Source: DATAFO01 sp046728935 | GTDB lineage: Bacteria > Actinomycetota > Thermoleophilia > Solirubrobacterales > 70-9 | Length of the DNA stretch: 47,423 nt | Assembly: GCA_046728935.1 (NCBI GenBank) | Contig: JBKPFS010000033.1 | Coordinates: forward strand, 1 to 47,423 | Reading direction: 5' to 3' | Shown here: in pieces, positions 15,392-23,591 of the stretch | Position numbering within the stretch: position 1 is the stretch's first letter | Layout: every line of letters starts with the position of its first letter | Notes under the pieces: model-generated | Told to the model about the DNA's origin: nothing | Database searches by the model: none | What the model saw: the letters and a program-made list of their open reading frames with translations, nothing else | Made by a program: the position numbers and the translations under genes

Positions 15392-17299
15392 CTATCCACT
15401 CCCGCTGGGTTCGGGATTGGCGCGCACGCCCATCGGGCTCGCTGCCGTTGGCCGAGGCTCGCCCCTCTCGGCCCAGAAGAATCCGCTGCAAACCGCGAGG
15501 TAGATGGTCCCGATCACGAGCAGGACCGAGCCCGAGTCGTTCGCCACGGTGCCCACGAGCACGCCGGTCAGGGCCCCGACGTATCCGCAGCGGGCCGGCC
15601 ACCGATCGCCGAACCACGAGAGCACGGTGCGTCGCCGCCACAGCCCGAGGACGAGCACGGCGCCGCAGACGCCGAGCGGCAACGGGTAGGGCGGGTGCAC
15701 GAAGGTGTTGGCCATCAGGTTCACGCGCCGGTCGAGCACGTCGACGACGTCGCTGGCCTCGCCTGCGCCAAGCACCGAGCGGCTGAGGTGAGCGCCGCCG
15801 CTGATGAGGTCGACGCCCACGAGCGCCACGAGTCCCAGAACGACCCCGGCCCCGACCGTGACCGTGGCACGGCGCCACCCGTAGCCCAGCGCGAGCACCG
15901 CCGCGGTACCCCCGCCGACCGCGAGCACGATCGCTGCCCCCACGTCGGCGCCGAAGCCGCCGGGGGCGAACGCGGCGGCGGCGGCGAGCGCTATCAGGGC
16001 GAAGGATGCCGCGGCGGCGGCGCGGTTCAGCCGCGGGCGCGTTGCGAGCCAGGCCCCGGCGCCGATGATCGTCAGCGTCGTCAGCGCGGCCTCGAGCTCG
16101 TTGCCGATGCCGAAGAACCGCACCCCCCCACCCGGATTCGGTCCGAGCACGGAGAACGAGGTGTAGGGCGAACCCGCGATCACGTCCGCGGCGTGGGCGA
16201 CCACCGTCGCCGCGCAGGCGACGGCCAGCCCGCGATAGCCGGGCACCAGCGCCCGGGTCCCGATCGCGAGCGCGACCGAGCCGAGGCCATTGATCAGAGC
16301 CGACGTCGCCTCGTCCGCGTCCACCGCGGCCGCCAGGAGCAGCATCAGCGGGGCCCAGGCACAGGCGAGGGCGAGGAGCGGCAGGGCGGCCCGCGCCCCG
16401 CGCGCTCCTGCGGCGAGCGACGCGAGCGCGCACGCGGTAGTCCAGACCGCGAGCGGAAGCAGCAGCACCAGGTCGCGGCTGGGCCGATCGGCAAGCCTCG
16501 TCTGCAGGTGCGCCACCGACTCCGGATCGGGCTCCCCGGTGGTCTCGATCTCGCTCCCGTTCATCTCCTCCGGGACGCCGAGCCCGAAGCGGTCGAGCAC
16601 GGTGGGCGCGATGTCGGTCGAGGTGACGATCCCGTCGGTCCGGGTCGAGTCGGAGGTGAGATCGCCATCGAAGCGAGCGCCGAAGGCGCCCGCCGGAAAC
16701 AGCCGCTGGTCGGTGTTGGCGCCAGCAGCCATCGCGATCAGCAGGTCCTGCGGCCCGAGCCGCTCGGCGACCGCCGCCAGCTCGCTTGGGCTCACGCTGA
16801 CCACGCTCAGCCCCGGCCCGCAGCCCGAGCGGCACTCCTCGGGGGGGACAACGCGCACGCCTCCCTCTCGGTCGACGGCGATCAGCGTCGCCAGGCCGGC
16901 GTCGTCCTCGGCGGTGACCGGGACGCCACCCTCCTCGAGAGTCGAGGCGAGGAGGCCCGGGACGATGTCCGCCGGCGCCCCTTCGGCCCGGTCGACCACC
17001 TCGCTCCACTGGGGCGGGTGCACGCGACCGTCGCGAACCTGGACGCTCGGCGGGACCTCGGGGTCGTACAGGTGCTTGTTGACGCGGTTGCCCTGACCGA
17101 TATCCAGGTAGGTCTGGATCAGGGGCACATCGCCGAGCCCGGCGCTGACCACGCCCGGCGACATGCCTTCCACGCGCGCGATCTGCTCGACGGTGGTGCC
17201 GCCCGGAAGCACCGCGATGACCACGCGAGCGCTGCTCCCGGAAGGGTCGTTCGCACCCCCGGTGACCGCCGATCCGACGAGTGCCACGGGCGCTAGCAT
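15392..17299 (-). CDS. Membrane protein with N-terminal alkaline-phosphatase-like domain
   Basis: 635 residues from the ATG at 17297-17299. Residues about 1-300 form an exported domain with the alkaline-phosphatase superfamily signature 'TSTDIAPTVLDRFGLGVPEEMNGSEI' and 'QDLLIAMAAGANTDQRLFPAGAFG'. The C-terminal half has about ten membrane segments, with a conserved-looking 'GVRFFGIGNELEAAL' loop. Proteins of this plan occur in Gram-positive bacteria; the substrate is not known to me. Because GT-flippase follows 33 bases downstream, a role in envelope glycolipid or polymer metabolism is plausible. Longer in-frame starts (to 17434) would overlap the divergent hemQ gene; the chosen ATG leaves a 7-base gap to the hemQ start. 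Confidence 0.7.
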   Translation of the reverse strand: MLAPVALVGSAVTGGANDPSGSSARVVIAVLPGGTTVEQIARVEGMSPGVVSAGLGDVPLIQTYLDIGQGNRVNKHLYDPEVPPSVQVRDGRVHPPQWSEVVDRAEGAPADIVPGLLASTLEEGGVPVTAEDDAGLATLIAVDREGGVRVVPPEECRSGCGPGLSVVSVSPSELAAVAERLGPQDLLIAMAAGANTDQRLFPAGAFGARFDGDLTSDSTRTDGIVTSTDIAPTVLDRFGLGVPEEMNGSEIETTGEPDPESVAHLQTRLADRPSRDLVLLLPLAVWTTACALASLAAGARGARAALPLLALACAWAPLMLLLAAAVDADEATSALINGLGSVALAIGTRALVPGYRGLAVACAATVVAHAADVIAGSPYTSFSVLGPNPGGGVRFFGIGNELEAALTTLTIIGAGAWLATRPRLNRAAAAASFALIALAAAAAFAPGGFGADVGAAIVLAVGGGTAAVLALGYGWRRATVTVGAGVVLGLVALVGVDLISGGAHLSRSVLGAGEASDVVDVLDRRVNLMANTFVHPPYPLPLGVCGAVLVLGLWRRRTVLSWFGDRWPARCGYVGALTGVLVGTVANDSGSVLLVIGTIYLAVCSGFFWAERGEPRPTAASPMGVRANPEPSGSG

Positions 17300-17306
17300 C
17301 GCCGCG

Positions 17307-18008
17307 ATGGCGGCCGAGAGGACCTTCGCCAAGTTCACCTTCTTCAAGCTGGACCCCGCCTGGCAGCGGCGCGACGCCGAGGCGCGGGCGGAGGATAAAC
17401 GGGAGTTCCTCGCCGCCTGCGAGGACTTCGCCACCGACCGATCGCTGCGCGCCTACTCGACCGTCGGCACGCGCGGCGACACGGACCTGCTGCTGCTCTC
17501 CCAGAGCCCGGTGCTCGAGGACATCCACACCTTCCACGTCGTCCTCGCCCAGAGCGGTCTGTCGAAGTGGATGTCCATCCCGCACTCCTACCTGGCGATG
17601 ACCAAGCGCTCCCCCTACTCGGACTCGGAGGCGAGGCCCGAGATCTGCGTCTCGGAGCGCAAGTACCTGATCGTCTATCCGTTCGACAAGCGCCGCGACT
17701 GGTACCGCCTGCCGCTCTCAGAGCGGCAGCGAATCATGGACGAGCACATCGCGATCGGCCGGCGCTATCCCGAGATCACGATCAACACCGCCTACTCGTT
17801 CGGGCTCGACGACCAGGAGTTCGTGATCTCGTTCGAGACCGACGAGCCGGGCGACTTCCTCGAGCTGGTCCAGGAGCTGCGCGGCTCGGAGTCGAGCTCC
17901 TACACCCTTCGCGACACCCCGATCTTCACCTGCATCGCGATGTCGGTCGGAAAGGCGTTGGACGCTCTGGATGGCGCCGCGACCGCCCGATCGGCCGCTC
18001 TGGCGTAG
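17307..18008 (+). CDS. hemQ: Coproheme decarboxylase (HemQ/ChdC), chlorite-dismutase family
   Basis: 233-residue enzyme that makes heme b from coproheme by two oxidative decarboxylations, the last step of the coproporphyrin-dependent heme route of Gram-positive bacteria. Family motifs: 'YLIVYPFDKRRDWYRLP' (Y124, K128; the Tyr-x3-Lys pair of the active site), 'RIMDEHIAIGRRYPEITINTAYSFGLDDQEFVISFE' with the proximal heme ligand H147, and 'YTLRDTPIFTCI'. Length is standard. The ATG at 17307 is the first start that leaves the divergent gene intact; it lacks an obvious ribosome site, so it may be leaderless. The ferredoxin reductase gene fprA follows after 33 bases. Confidence 0.92.
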   Translation: MAAERTFAKFTFFKLDPAWQRRDAEARAEDKREFLAACEDFATDRSLRAYSTVGTRGDTDLLLLSQSPVLEDIHTFHVVLAQSGLSKWMSIPHSYLAMTKRSPYSDSEARPEICVSERKYLIVYPFDKRRDWYRLPLSERQRIMDEHIAIGRRYPEITINTAYSFGLDDQEFVISFETDEPGDFLELVQELRGSESSSYTLRDTPIFTCIAMSVGKALDALDGAATARSAALA

Positions 18009-18041
18009 ACGGGTTTCCATCCCCTACCCTTTCGCGCTCGC

Positions 18042-19463
18042 ATGAGCAACGTCGGCACGCGTGACAACCCCCTTCGGGTCGCGATCGTCGGCTCCGGGCC
18101 GGCGGGCTTCTACGCCGCCGAGCATCTGCTGAAGCGCGACGACCTCGCGACGGAGGTCGACATGTTCGATCGGCTCCCGACGCCGTTCGGGCTCGTCCGC
18201 GCGGGCGTCGCGCCGGACCATCCGAAGATCAAGTCGGTCATCCGCGTGTACGAGAAGACCGCTGCCCGCGAGGGCTTTCGCTTCTTCGGCAACGTCGACG
18301 TGGGCCGGCAGGTGAGCGTGGCCGAGCTCGCCGAGCGCTACCACTCCCTGCTCTACGCGTACGGGACCGGCACGGACCGTCACCTCGGCATCCCCGGCGA
18401 GGACCTGCCCGGATCGCACGCCGCGACCGAGTTCGTCGCCTGGTACAACGCCCACCCCGACTTCGCCGATCGCGAGTTCGACCTCTCCTGCGAGCGCGCG
18501 GTGGTGATCGGAAACGGCAACGTCGCGGCCGACGTCGCCCGGATGCTCGCCCTGCCGCGCCCCGAGCTCGACATCACCGACACGGCGGACCACGCGATTC
18601 CCCCGCTGGCCGAGTCGGGCGTGCGCGAGATCGTTGTCCTTGGCCGTCGCGGGCCCGCCCAGGCCGCGTTCACGAACCCGGAGGTTCGGGAGCTCGGGGA
18701 GCTCACCGACGCCGACATCGTCATCGACCCTGCCGAGGTGGAGCTCGACCCGGTGAGCCGGGAGTTCGTCGATTCCGACGAGTGCGAGCCCACCAACAAG
18801 CGCAACGTCGAGATCTTCACCGAGTTCTCCCAGCGCCAGCCCGAGGGCAAGCCGAAGCGCGTGATCATGCGCTTCCTGCGCTCGCCGGTCGAGATCCAGG
18901 GCAACGGCCGGGTCGAGAGGCTGATCGTCGGGGTCAACGAGCTCTACCGCGACGATGACGGCGCGATCCGCGCCCGCGACACGGGCGAGCGCGAGGAGAT
19001 CGAGTGCGGGCTCGTCCTGCGCTCGATCGGTTACAAGGGCACCCCGCTCGAGGGGACTCCCTTCGACGGGCGCCACGGAGTGATCCCCAACGAGGGGGGC
19101 CGGGTCGTCGACCCCGATTCGGGCGAGCAGGTCCACGGCCACTACGCGGTCGGCTGGATCAAGCGCGGCCCGTCCGGCGTGATCGGCACCAACAAGAAGG
19201 ACGCCCAGGAGACCGTCGACAACCTGTTCGCGGACGTGGAGGCTCAGAAGGTCCCGGACCCCGAGCTCGCCACCGACCGCAGCGCGATCGAGGAACTCCT
19301 TTCAGAGCGGTCACCCGACCACGTCACCTACGTCGGCTGGGAGGCGATCGACCGCGCCGAGGTCGCCGCCGGCGAGCCTCAGGGCCGCCCGCGGGTCAAG
19401 TTCTGCCGCATCGAGGAGATGGTGGAGGCGGCCCGCGCCGCCGAGGCGGTCGAGGCGCCGTAG
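18042..19463 (+). CDS. fprA: Ferredoxin-NADP reductase, FprA type
   Basis: 473-residue flavoprotein of the adrenodoxin-reductase/FprA family that passes electrons from NADPH through FAD to ferredoxin. FAD site 'RVAIVGSGPAGFYAAEHLL' (about 12-30), 'FDRLPTPFGLVRAGVAPDHPKIKSV' (family signature), NADPH site 'RAVVIGNGNVAADVARML', C-terminal 'YAVGWIKRGPSGVIGTNKKDAQETV'. Length is typical of the mycobacterial enzyme, with a 55-residue C-terminal helix-rich end. Downstream of hemQ and upstream of bolA and a monothiol glutaredoxin, so its ferredoxin may serve heme or Fe-S synthesis. Start ATG at 18042. Confidence 0.95.
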   Translation: MSNVGTRDNPLRVAIVGSGPAGFYAAEHLLKRDDLATEVDMFDRLPTPFGLVRAGVAPDHPKIKSVIRVYEKTAAREGFRFFGNVDVGRQVSVAELAERYHSLLYAYGTGTDRHLGIPGEDLPGSHAATEFVAWYNAHPDFADREFDLSCERAVVIGNGNVAADVARMLALPRPELDITDTADHAIPPLAESGVREIVVLGRRGPAQAAFTNPEVRELGELTDADIVIDPAEVELDPVSREFVDSDECEPTNKRNVEIFTEFSQRQPEGKPKRVIMRFLRSPVEIQGNGRVERLIVGVNELYRDDDGAIRARDTGEREEIECGLVLRSIGYKGTPLEGTPFDGRHGVIPNEGGRVVDPDSGEQVHGHYAVGWIKRGPSGVIGTNKKDAQETVDNLFADVEAQKVPDPELATDRSAIEELLSERSPDHVTYVGWEAIDRAEVAAGEPQGRPRVKFCRIEEMVEAARAAEAVEAP

Positions 19464-19479
19464 CGGGACGAAACCGGAC

Positions 19480-19502
19480 TTGAGCATGCATGTCATGCTC
19501 AA
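19480..19502. promoter_or_regulatory. Perfect palindrome upstream of bolA (candidate operator)
   Basis: 9-bp arms TTGAGCATG (19480-19488) and CATGCTCAA (19494-19502), perfectly complementary, with 5-nt spacer CATGT. It sits in the 55 bases between fprA and the likely bolA start. The symmetry fits a dimeric repressor site; an RNA hairpin with the same arms is also possible. No terminator-type T-run follows. Confidence 0.55.
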
Positions 19503-19518
19503 TCCAGGGCTCGTGGCG

Positions 19519-19749
19519 ATGGCCGACCTGAAGGAGCTGGAGCGGATGATCGCTGACGCGCTGCCGGGCGCCGAGGTCGAGGTGATCGACGAGGGGGGCG
19601 GAGATCATCTCCGCGCGATCGTCACCGCGCCGCAGTTCGAGGGGCTCTCGCGGATCGATCAGCACCGGCTGGTGCGCAACGCAGTCCGCGAGCGCTTCGA
19701 GGACGGCTCGATCCACGCCCTATCCATCAAGACCTCCGAGCCCGGCTGA
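19519..19749 (+). CDS. BolA-family protein
   Basis: 76-residue BolA/IbaG-like protein. The ATG at 19519 gives the standard beginning 'MADLKELERMIADALPGAEVEV'. An upstream TTG at 19480 would place the 9-bp palindrome inside the gene and add an atypical N-terminus. Core motif 'GDHLRAIVTAPQFEGLSRIDQHRLVRNAVRERFEDGSIHALSIKT', with the conserved His of the Fe-S binding loop and of 'QHR'. BolA proteins pair with CGFS monothiol glutaredoxins to form [2Fe-2S]-bridged heterodimers; such a glutaredoxin is encoded 24 bases downstream, so the partner is in the same operon. Confidence 0.9.
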   Translation: MADLKELERMIADALPGAEVEVIDEGGGDHLRAIVTAPQFEGLSRIDQHRLVRNAVRERFEDGSIHALSIKTSEPG

Positions 19750-19772
19750 CCGCTTCGCTAAGGTGAATCGCG

Positions 19773-20174
19773 ATGGCTGATCCACAGCTCAAGGAACGGG
19801 TCGAGCAGCTGATCGCAGAGAACCCGGTGCTGCTGTTCATGAAGGGCATCCCCGAGGCGCCCCAGTGCGGGTTCTCGATGCGCGTTGTCGGGGTGCTCGA
19901 GCAGCTCGGCGTCGAGTACGGCGCGATCGACGTTCTCCCCGCGCTCCAGCCGCTGCGCGAGGTGACGGCGGAGATCTCCGACTGGCAGACCTTCCCCCAG
20001 CTCTACGTCAACGGCCAGCTGGTCGGCGGCTGCGACATCGTCGAGGAGATGTTCGAGTCCGGCGAGCTCGCGGAGCTGCTGGGCGTCGAGCAGCCGGAGG
20101 GAGCCGAGACTCCCGAGCCCTCACGCATCGTGCCGGGCGGGCCGCAGCACAGCCCGCCCATGCAACTCGACTGA
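19773..20174 (+). CDS. Monothiol glutaredoxin, Grx4/GrxD type
   Basis: 133-residue glutaredoxin with the CGFS active site (residues 32-35 in 'KGIPEAPQCGFSMRVVGVL'), followed by 'FPQLYVNGQLVGGCDIVEEMFESGEL', the glutathione-binding TFPQ and GGCD features. CGFS glutaredoxins carry and transfer [2Fe-2S] clusters rather than reducing disulfides. The first 105 residues are the complete fold; the last 25 ('AETPEPSRIVPGGPQHSPPMQLD') are a Pro-rich tail of unknown role. Co-transcribed with bolA and facing an IscA-type carrier gene whose stop is 10 bases away. Actinobacteria often lack glutathione, so the cluster-bound thiol may be a different small thiol. Confidence 0.93.
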   Translation: MADPQLKERVEQLIAENPVLLFMKGIPEAPQCGFSMRVVGVLEQLGVEYGAIDVLPALQPLREVTAEISDWQTFPQLYVNGQLVGGCDIVEEMFESGELAELLGVEQPEGAETPEPSRIVPGGPQHSPPMQLD

Positions 20175-20184
20175 GGTCCGCTGC

Positions 20185-20550
20185 CTAGACCGTCGCGGCC
20201 TGCTCGGCCGCGTCTTCCTTCACCTGGAAGGAGGAGCCGCAGCCGCACGCGGCGACGACGTTGGGGTTGTTGACCGTGAAGCCGGCGCCCTGGAGGCCGT
20301 CCACGTAGTCGACCTCGGAGCCGAAGACGAACTGCATGCTCACCTTGTCGACGACCACCGCGACGCCCTTGTGCTCGAAGACGTGGTCGTGCTCCTTGGG
20401 GGCGTCGAGGGCGAGCGCGTACTGGAATCCCGAGCAGCCGCCGCCGCGCACCGCGACGCGAAGCGCCTTCTCGTCGGCGCCGGCGCTGAGGTCACGGATC
20501 TTGTCGGCAGCGACCTCCGTGAGGGTGACTGCGGCCTTGGGGGTCTCCAT
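20185..20550 (-). CDS. A-type iron-sulfur carrier (IscA/ErpA family)
   Basis: 121-residue HesB/IscA-fold protein that delivers Fe-S clusters to target proteins. The three conserved cysteines are present: C39 in 'RGGGCSGFQY', and C102 and C104 in 'NVVAACGCGSSF'. The rest matches the family ('VTLTEVAADKIRDL', 'DYVDGLQGAGFTVNNPN'). Convergent with the glutaredoxin gene. Upstream on its strand is TATACAAT (20567-20560), which could be a -10 element, about 10 bases before the start. ErpA versus IscA cannot be decided without the rest of the genome. Confidence 0.94.
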   Translation of the reverse strand: METPKAAVTLTEVAADKIRDLSAGADEKALRVAVRGGGCSGFQYALALDAPKEHDHVFEHKGVAVVVDKVSMQFVFGSEVDYVDGLQGAGFTVNNPNVVAACGCGSSFQVKEDAAEQAATV

Positions 20551-20574
20551 CTCGCTTCACATTGTATAGGCGGT

Positions 20575-20898
20575 TCACTCGCGTTTCTCGGGCGGCTCGC
20601 CGTAGCGCCAGTCGAGGTACTGAAGGATCCGCTTCGAGTCGGAGATCACCTCGTCGCCGTCGACGAGGACGGGGACGCGGCGCTGCTTCGTGAGCTCCTC
20701 TATCTCCGGCCGAGCGGAGCGGCGGTAGGGCACGCGCTCGGTCCGGTACTCCAGGCCGAGCTTTCGCAGCCGCCGGGCGGCCGCCCCGCACGGACACAGG
20801 ACATTGGTCGGGTTGGGGCAGCGGTAGAGCACCAGCCCGCGGTTGCCCGCGCCCCGCTCGCTCGGCCGTCGCTCCCCGTCGGCGCGCCGGTCGCTCAT
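20575..20898 (-). CDS. Glutaredoxin/GST-N-like thioredoxin-fold protein
   Basis: 107-residue protein with a thioredoxin-like fold as in the N-terminal domain of glutathione S-transferases: 'GLVLYRCPNPTNVLCPCGAAARRLRKLGLEYRTERVPY', then 'RVPVLVDGDEVISDSKRILQYLDWRYG', the cis-Pro and 'DS' pair. The active-site region has CPNPTNVLCPC, an unusual three-Cys arrangement instead of a single CPxC. It is too short to be a full GST. The ATG (20896-20898) overlaps the TGA of the SDR gene by 4 bases (ATGA), so the two are translationally coupled. A role in thiol redox is inferred from the fold. Confidence 0.8.
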   Translation of the reverse strand: MSDRRADGERRPSERGAGNRGLVLYRCPNPTNVLCPCGAAARRLRKLGLEYRTERVPYRRSARPEIEELTKQRRVPVLVDGDEVISDSKRILQYLDWRYGEPPEKRE

Positions 20899-21953
20899 CC
20901 TCCGAGGAGCCGCTCGCCAGTCCGCAGCACGCGACCGACGGCGCCCAGCGCCAGCCGCTCGACCCCGGGCTCGCCGCCGATCCGGGCCCCGAGTCGATCC
21001 GCCTCCCACTGCACCGCCGCCTCGAGCGTCTGCTCGTGCGGGCGCGGCTTGAAGCCGAGCTCCTTGCGCGCCTTGGTGTTGCGGTAGGTCCACCACAGCG
21101 TGGCCGCGCGCGTCTCGTCGGGCGAGACGGGCAGGGGCAGGCCGAGCCTGCTCGCCGCCTCGACCCCGGCGATCGCGACCGCCCCCGGCACCCTGACCGG
21201 CGGCGGGTCGACGCCCGAGATCCTCGCCAGGTCGGCGAACAGCCGTTGGAACGTGAAGTTGCGCCCGGCCAGGATGTAGCGCTCCCCGACGGTCCCCTTC
21301 GCGTCGGCGAGCAGGTGCCCCTGCGCGACGTCGCGCACGTCGACGATGTTGAGACCACCGTCGGTGTAGACCGGGATCCGGCGAAGCAGGAAGCGCCTGA
21401 CCAGCGTCATGGACGTCCCCGTCGGGTCGTCGGGGCCGAACACGAACGAGGGGTTGACGATCACCACCGGGAGTCCGTGCGCGGCGGCCCGCATCGCCTC
21501 CAGCTCCGCCTCGTGCTTGGCGTTGATGTAGGCCATCCCGAGGTGACCGATCTCGAACGTCGTCGACTCGTCCGCCGTGCCGTTCGGCTTCGCGACGCCG
21601 ATCGCCCCCACCGAGGAGGTGTGGACGAGGCGCTCGACGCCCGCGTTCGCGGCCTCCTCGAAGACGATTCGGGCGCCGCGCACGTTGACCTCGAAGACCG
21701 CCTTGCGATCGGCCGTCCGCAGCGAGGTGCGACCGGCGACGTGGAACACCCGCTCCACTCCCCGCATCTCCCTGCGCACGGCGCGCCGGTCGGTTACGTC
21801 CCCGGTCGCCCGCTCGAACTCGATGCCCTCGAGGTGGTCGAGGTTCGAGGTTCGCCGCGCGAGGAGGCGGAGATCGTCTCCGCGCCCCGCCAACTCGCGC
21901 ACGACGTGGGAGCCGACGAAGCCCGATCCCCCTGTGACCAGGGTCTTGCCCAC
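20895..21953 (-). CDS. Extended SDR, NAD-dependent epimerase/dehydratase (HpnA-like)
   Basis: 352-residue extended short-chain dehydrogenase. NAD site 'KTLVTGGSGFVGSHVVREL' (3-21), 'VERVFHVAGRTS', catalytic Ser/Tyr/Lys in 'LVHTSSVGAIG' and 'MAYINAKHEAE', and 'VNPSFVFGPDDPTGTS' and 'LNIVDVRDVAQGHLLADAKG' typical of the HpnA/dihydroflavonol-reductase branch. HpnA is associated with hopanoid synthesis, but no other hopanoid gene is in the window, so the substrate stays open. Coupled by ATGA overlap to the thioredoxin-fold gene downstream. Divergent from degV with 42 bases between starts. Confidence 0.85.
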   Translation of the reverse strand: MGKTLVTGGSGFVGSHVVRELAGRGDDLRLLARRTSNLDHLEGIEFERATGDVTDRRAVRREMRGVERVFHVAGRTSLRTADRKAVFEVNVRGARIVFEEAANAGVERLVHTSSVGAIGVAKPNGTADESTTFEIGHLGMAYINAKHEAELEAMRAAAHGLPVVIVNPSFVFGPDDPTGTSMTLVRRFLLRRIPVYTDGGLNIVDVRDVAQGHLLADAKGTVGERYILAGRNFTFQRLFADLARISGVDPPPVRVPGAVAIAGVEAASRLGLPLPVSPDETRAATLWWTYRNTKARKELGFKPRPHEQTLEAAVQWEADRLGARIGGEPGVERLALGAVGRVLRTGERLLGG

Positions 21954-21995
21954 GGGCCCATCCTAGGGGCCTCAAACTGATAGAACCGGACGGCT

Positions 21996-22886
21996 TTGGG
22001 CCCGGGAGCCAAGACCGCGGTGGTCACGGATACGACCGCCTACCTCCCCGACGAGCTGATCGCGGAGCACGGCATTCACCGGGTCAGCCTCTACGTCGCG
22101 CTCGACGGCGACCAGCGGCCCGAGAGCGAGATCGCGGCGGCGGAGTACGACGACTTCTTCGAGCGCCTGCGGAAGAGCGAGGAGGGCGCGACCACGTCAC
22201 AGCCCTCCGTCGGGGACTTCGTCTCCGTGTACGAGCCACTGCTGGCCGACGGCGGCGAGGTGGTCTCGGTGCACATCTCGGCGGGGATCTCGGGCACTGT
22301 CGGATCGGCGCTGAGCGCGCGCGATCAACTCTCCAGCGAGGGCAGGGGAGGTGAGCGGATCCGCGTCTTCGACAGCCGCTCCGCCTGCGGGGGCCAGGGG
22401 CTGGTGGCGCTGGCCGCGGCCCACGCCGCCGCCGCAGGGGCGGACGGCGAGCAGACCCTCGCGGCGGCCGAGCGGGCACGGGAAACGCTTCGGATGTGGT
22501 TTGCGATCGACACCCTGGAGTACCTGCGCAAGGGCGGTCGGATCGGCGCCGCGCAGGCCTGGCTCGGCTCGGCGCTCCAGATCAAGCCAATCCTCACCCT
22601 GGCGGAGGAGATCACGCCGGTCGAGCGGGTCAGGACCCGCCGCCGCGCCCTCGAGCGGATGGTCGAGTTCGCCCGCGAGCGGGAGCAGGACGGCGCCGGC
22701 GCCTGGGTCGTCCAGCACATCCACGATCGCGACACCGCGCGTCATCTGGTCGACGAGTGCCGCCAGATCTTCGGCTCGGACCCGGTCTTCGTCTCCGAGA
22801 TCGGCCCAGTGATCGGCGCCCACGTGGGCCCGGGCCTGATCGGCGTCGGCGGTATCGCGCCGGAGGCGCTCGGCCTAGCCATCTAG
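21996..22886 (+). CDS. DegV-family fatty-acid-binding protein
   Basis: About 296-residue DegV/FakB-type protein, which binds a fatty acid and presents it to a kinase. Motifs: 'VVTDTTAYLPDELIAEHGI', 'SQPSVGDFVSVYEPL' (the TSQPS-type fatty-acid carboxylate loop), 'VSVHISAGISGTVGSAL' (second loop), 'VFDSRSACGGQGLVALAAA', 'YLRKGGRIGAAQAWLGSALQIKPIL', 'VIGAHVGPGLIGVGG'. The start is uncertain: TTG at 21996, or GTG at 22020, just before the first strand. No fatty-acid kinase is nearby. The 3' end overlaps the DUF3618 gene on the other strand by 4 bases. Confidence 0.92.
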   Translation: MGPGAKTAVVTDTTAYLPDELIAEHGIHRVSLYVALDGDQRPESEIAAAEYDDFFERLRKSEEGATTSQPSVGDFVSVYEPLLADGGEVVSVHISAGISGTVGSALSARDQLSSEGRGGERIRVFDSRSACGGQGLVALAAAHAAAAGADGEQTLAAAERARETLRMWFAIDTLEYLRKGGRIGAAQAWLGSALQIKPILTLAEEITPVERVRTRRRALERMVEFAREREQDGAGAWVVQHIHDRDTARHLVDECRQIFGSDPVFVSEIGPVIGAHVGPGLIGVGGIAPEALGLAI

Positions 22887-23155
22887 CGCCGGCGAAGGGC
22901 GATCAGGCCGCCGACGGCGAAGCCGACGATCGCGGCCCCGACCACAAGCTCGCGCCGATGCTCGCGGATCTGGCGACGCCAGTCCGTGAGCGCGGCCACC
23001 CGGTTGCGAAGCGCCTCGACCGAGCGGGAGAGGTCGTCGCGCTGGCGCTCGATGTCGGCCCGGATCTGGGCCGAGCTGCGCCCCGGCGCGCCTGCCGCGG
23101 GCCGCGCCACCGGCTCGCCGGCGCCGCTCACGTAGACGTCGGCGCCGTCACTCAC
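22883..23155 (-). CDS. DUF3618 small membrane protein
   Basis: 90-residue protein with the DUF3618 pattern: 'SSAQIRADIERQRDDLSRSVEALRNRVAALTDW', an amphipathic coiled-coil-like helix, then one membrane segment near the C-terminus ('ELVVGAAIVGFAVGGLIAL') and RRR. The start GTG at 23155 overlaps the end of the holin-like gene by 8 bases. Last gene of a three-gene operon of small membrane proteins that is common in actinobacteria. Its function is unknown; membrane organisation or stress response is the usual guess. Confidence 0.82.
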   Translation of the reverse strand: MSDGADVYVSGAGEPVARPAAGAPGRSSAQIRADIERQRDDLSRSVEALRNRVAALTDWRRQIREHRRELVVGAAIVGFAVGGLIALRRR

Positions 23156-23591
23156 TGCCCGGCTCCCGCGCCGCAGGTGTGCTGCTCGACTCGAGCGTCT
23201 GCTTGATGCGCCGACCCTCCTCGATGGCCATCTCCGGCACCGGCGGAGCGCCGGCCTGGACCGAGCGGTAGGCGAAGATCCCGGCCGCGACAGCCACCGC
23301 GAACCAGAACGCCGCCTCGAGCATGAAGCCGAGCCAGACGTCATCGGAGAAGAAGAGGTCGTTGAGCAGCCACGCGATGCCGTGCATGAGCATCGCCAGG
23401 CCCATGAGGGCGAAGACGCCGGCGGCGATTCCAACCGCCCCGCCGCGGAGCAGCTTCGCGACCTTCTCGGAGATCTCGGTCTTGGCTAGCTCGATCTCCT
23501 CCCTGACCAGGCTGGAGACGCGCTCGGAGACGTCGAAGACGAGCTCGCCCACCGAGCGGTCGTCGTCGGGTGGCGGCGGCTGGTAGCTCAC
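23148..23591 (-). CDS. Actinobacterial holin-like (DUF1469) membrane protein
   Basis: 147-residue protein of the phage-holin-like family III (DUF1469). N-terminal 'SVGELVFDVSERVSSLVREEIELAKTEISEKVAKL' amphipathic helix, then two hydrophobic segments ('GGAVGIAAGVFALMGLAMLMHGIAWLL' and 'FMLEAAFWFAVAVAAGIFAY'). Despite the family name these are host genes and not phage lysis genes. The start is the GTG at 23589-23591, which overlaps the stop of the upstream 44-codon gene (GTGA). Same operon as DUF3618. Confidence 0.85.
   Translation of the reverse strand: MSYQPPPPDDDRSVGELVFDVSERVSSLVREEIELAKTEISEKVAKLLRGGAVGIAAGVFALMGLAMLMHGIAWLLNDLFFSDDVWLGFMLEAAFWFAVAVAAGIFAYRSVQAGAPPVPEMAIEEGRRIKQTLESSSTPAAREPGSE

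Noticed and set aside
23148..23591. Phage holin as a sign of a prophage
   Set aside because: The family is a common chromosomal actinobacterial protein, and no other phage gene is nearby.
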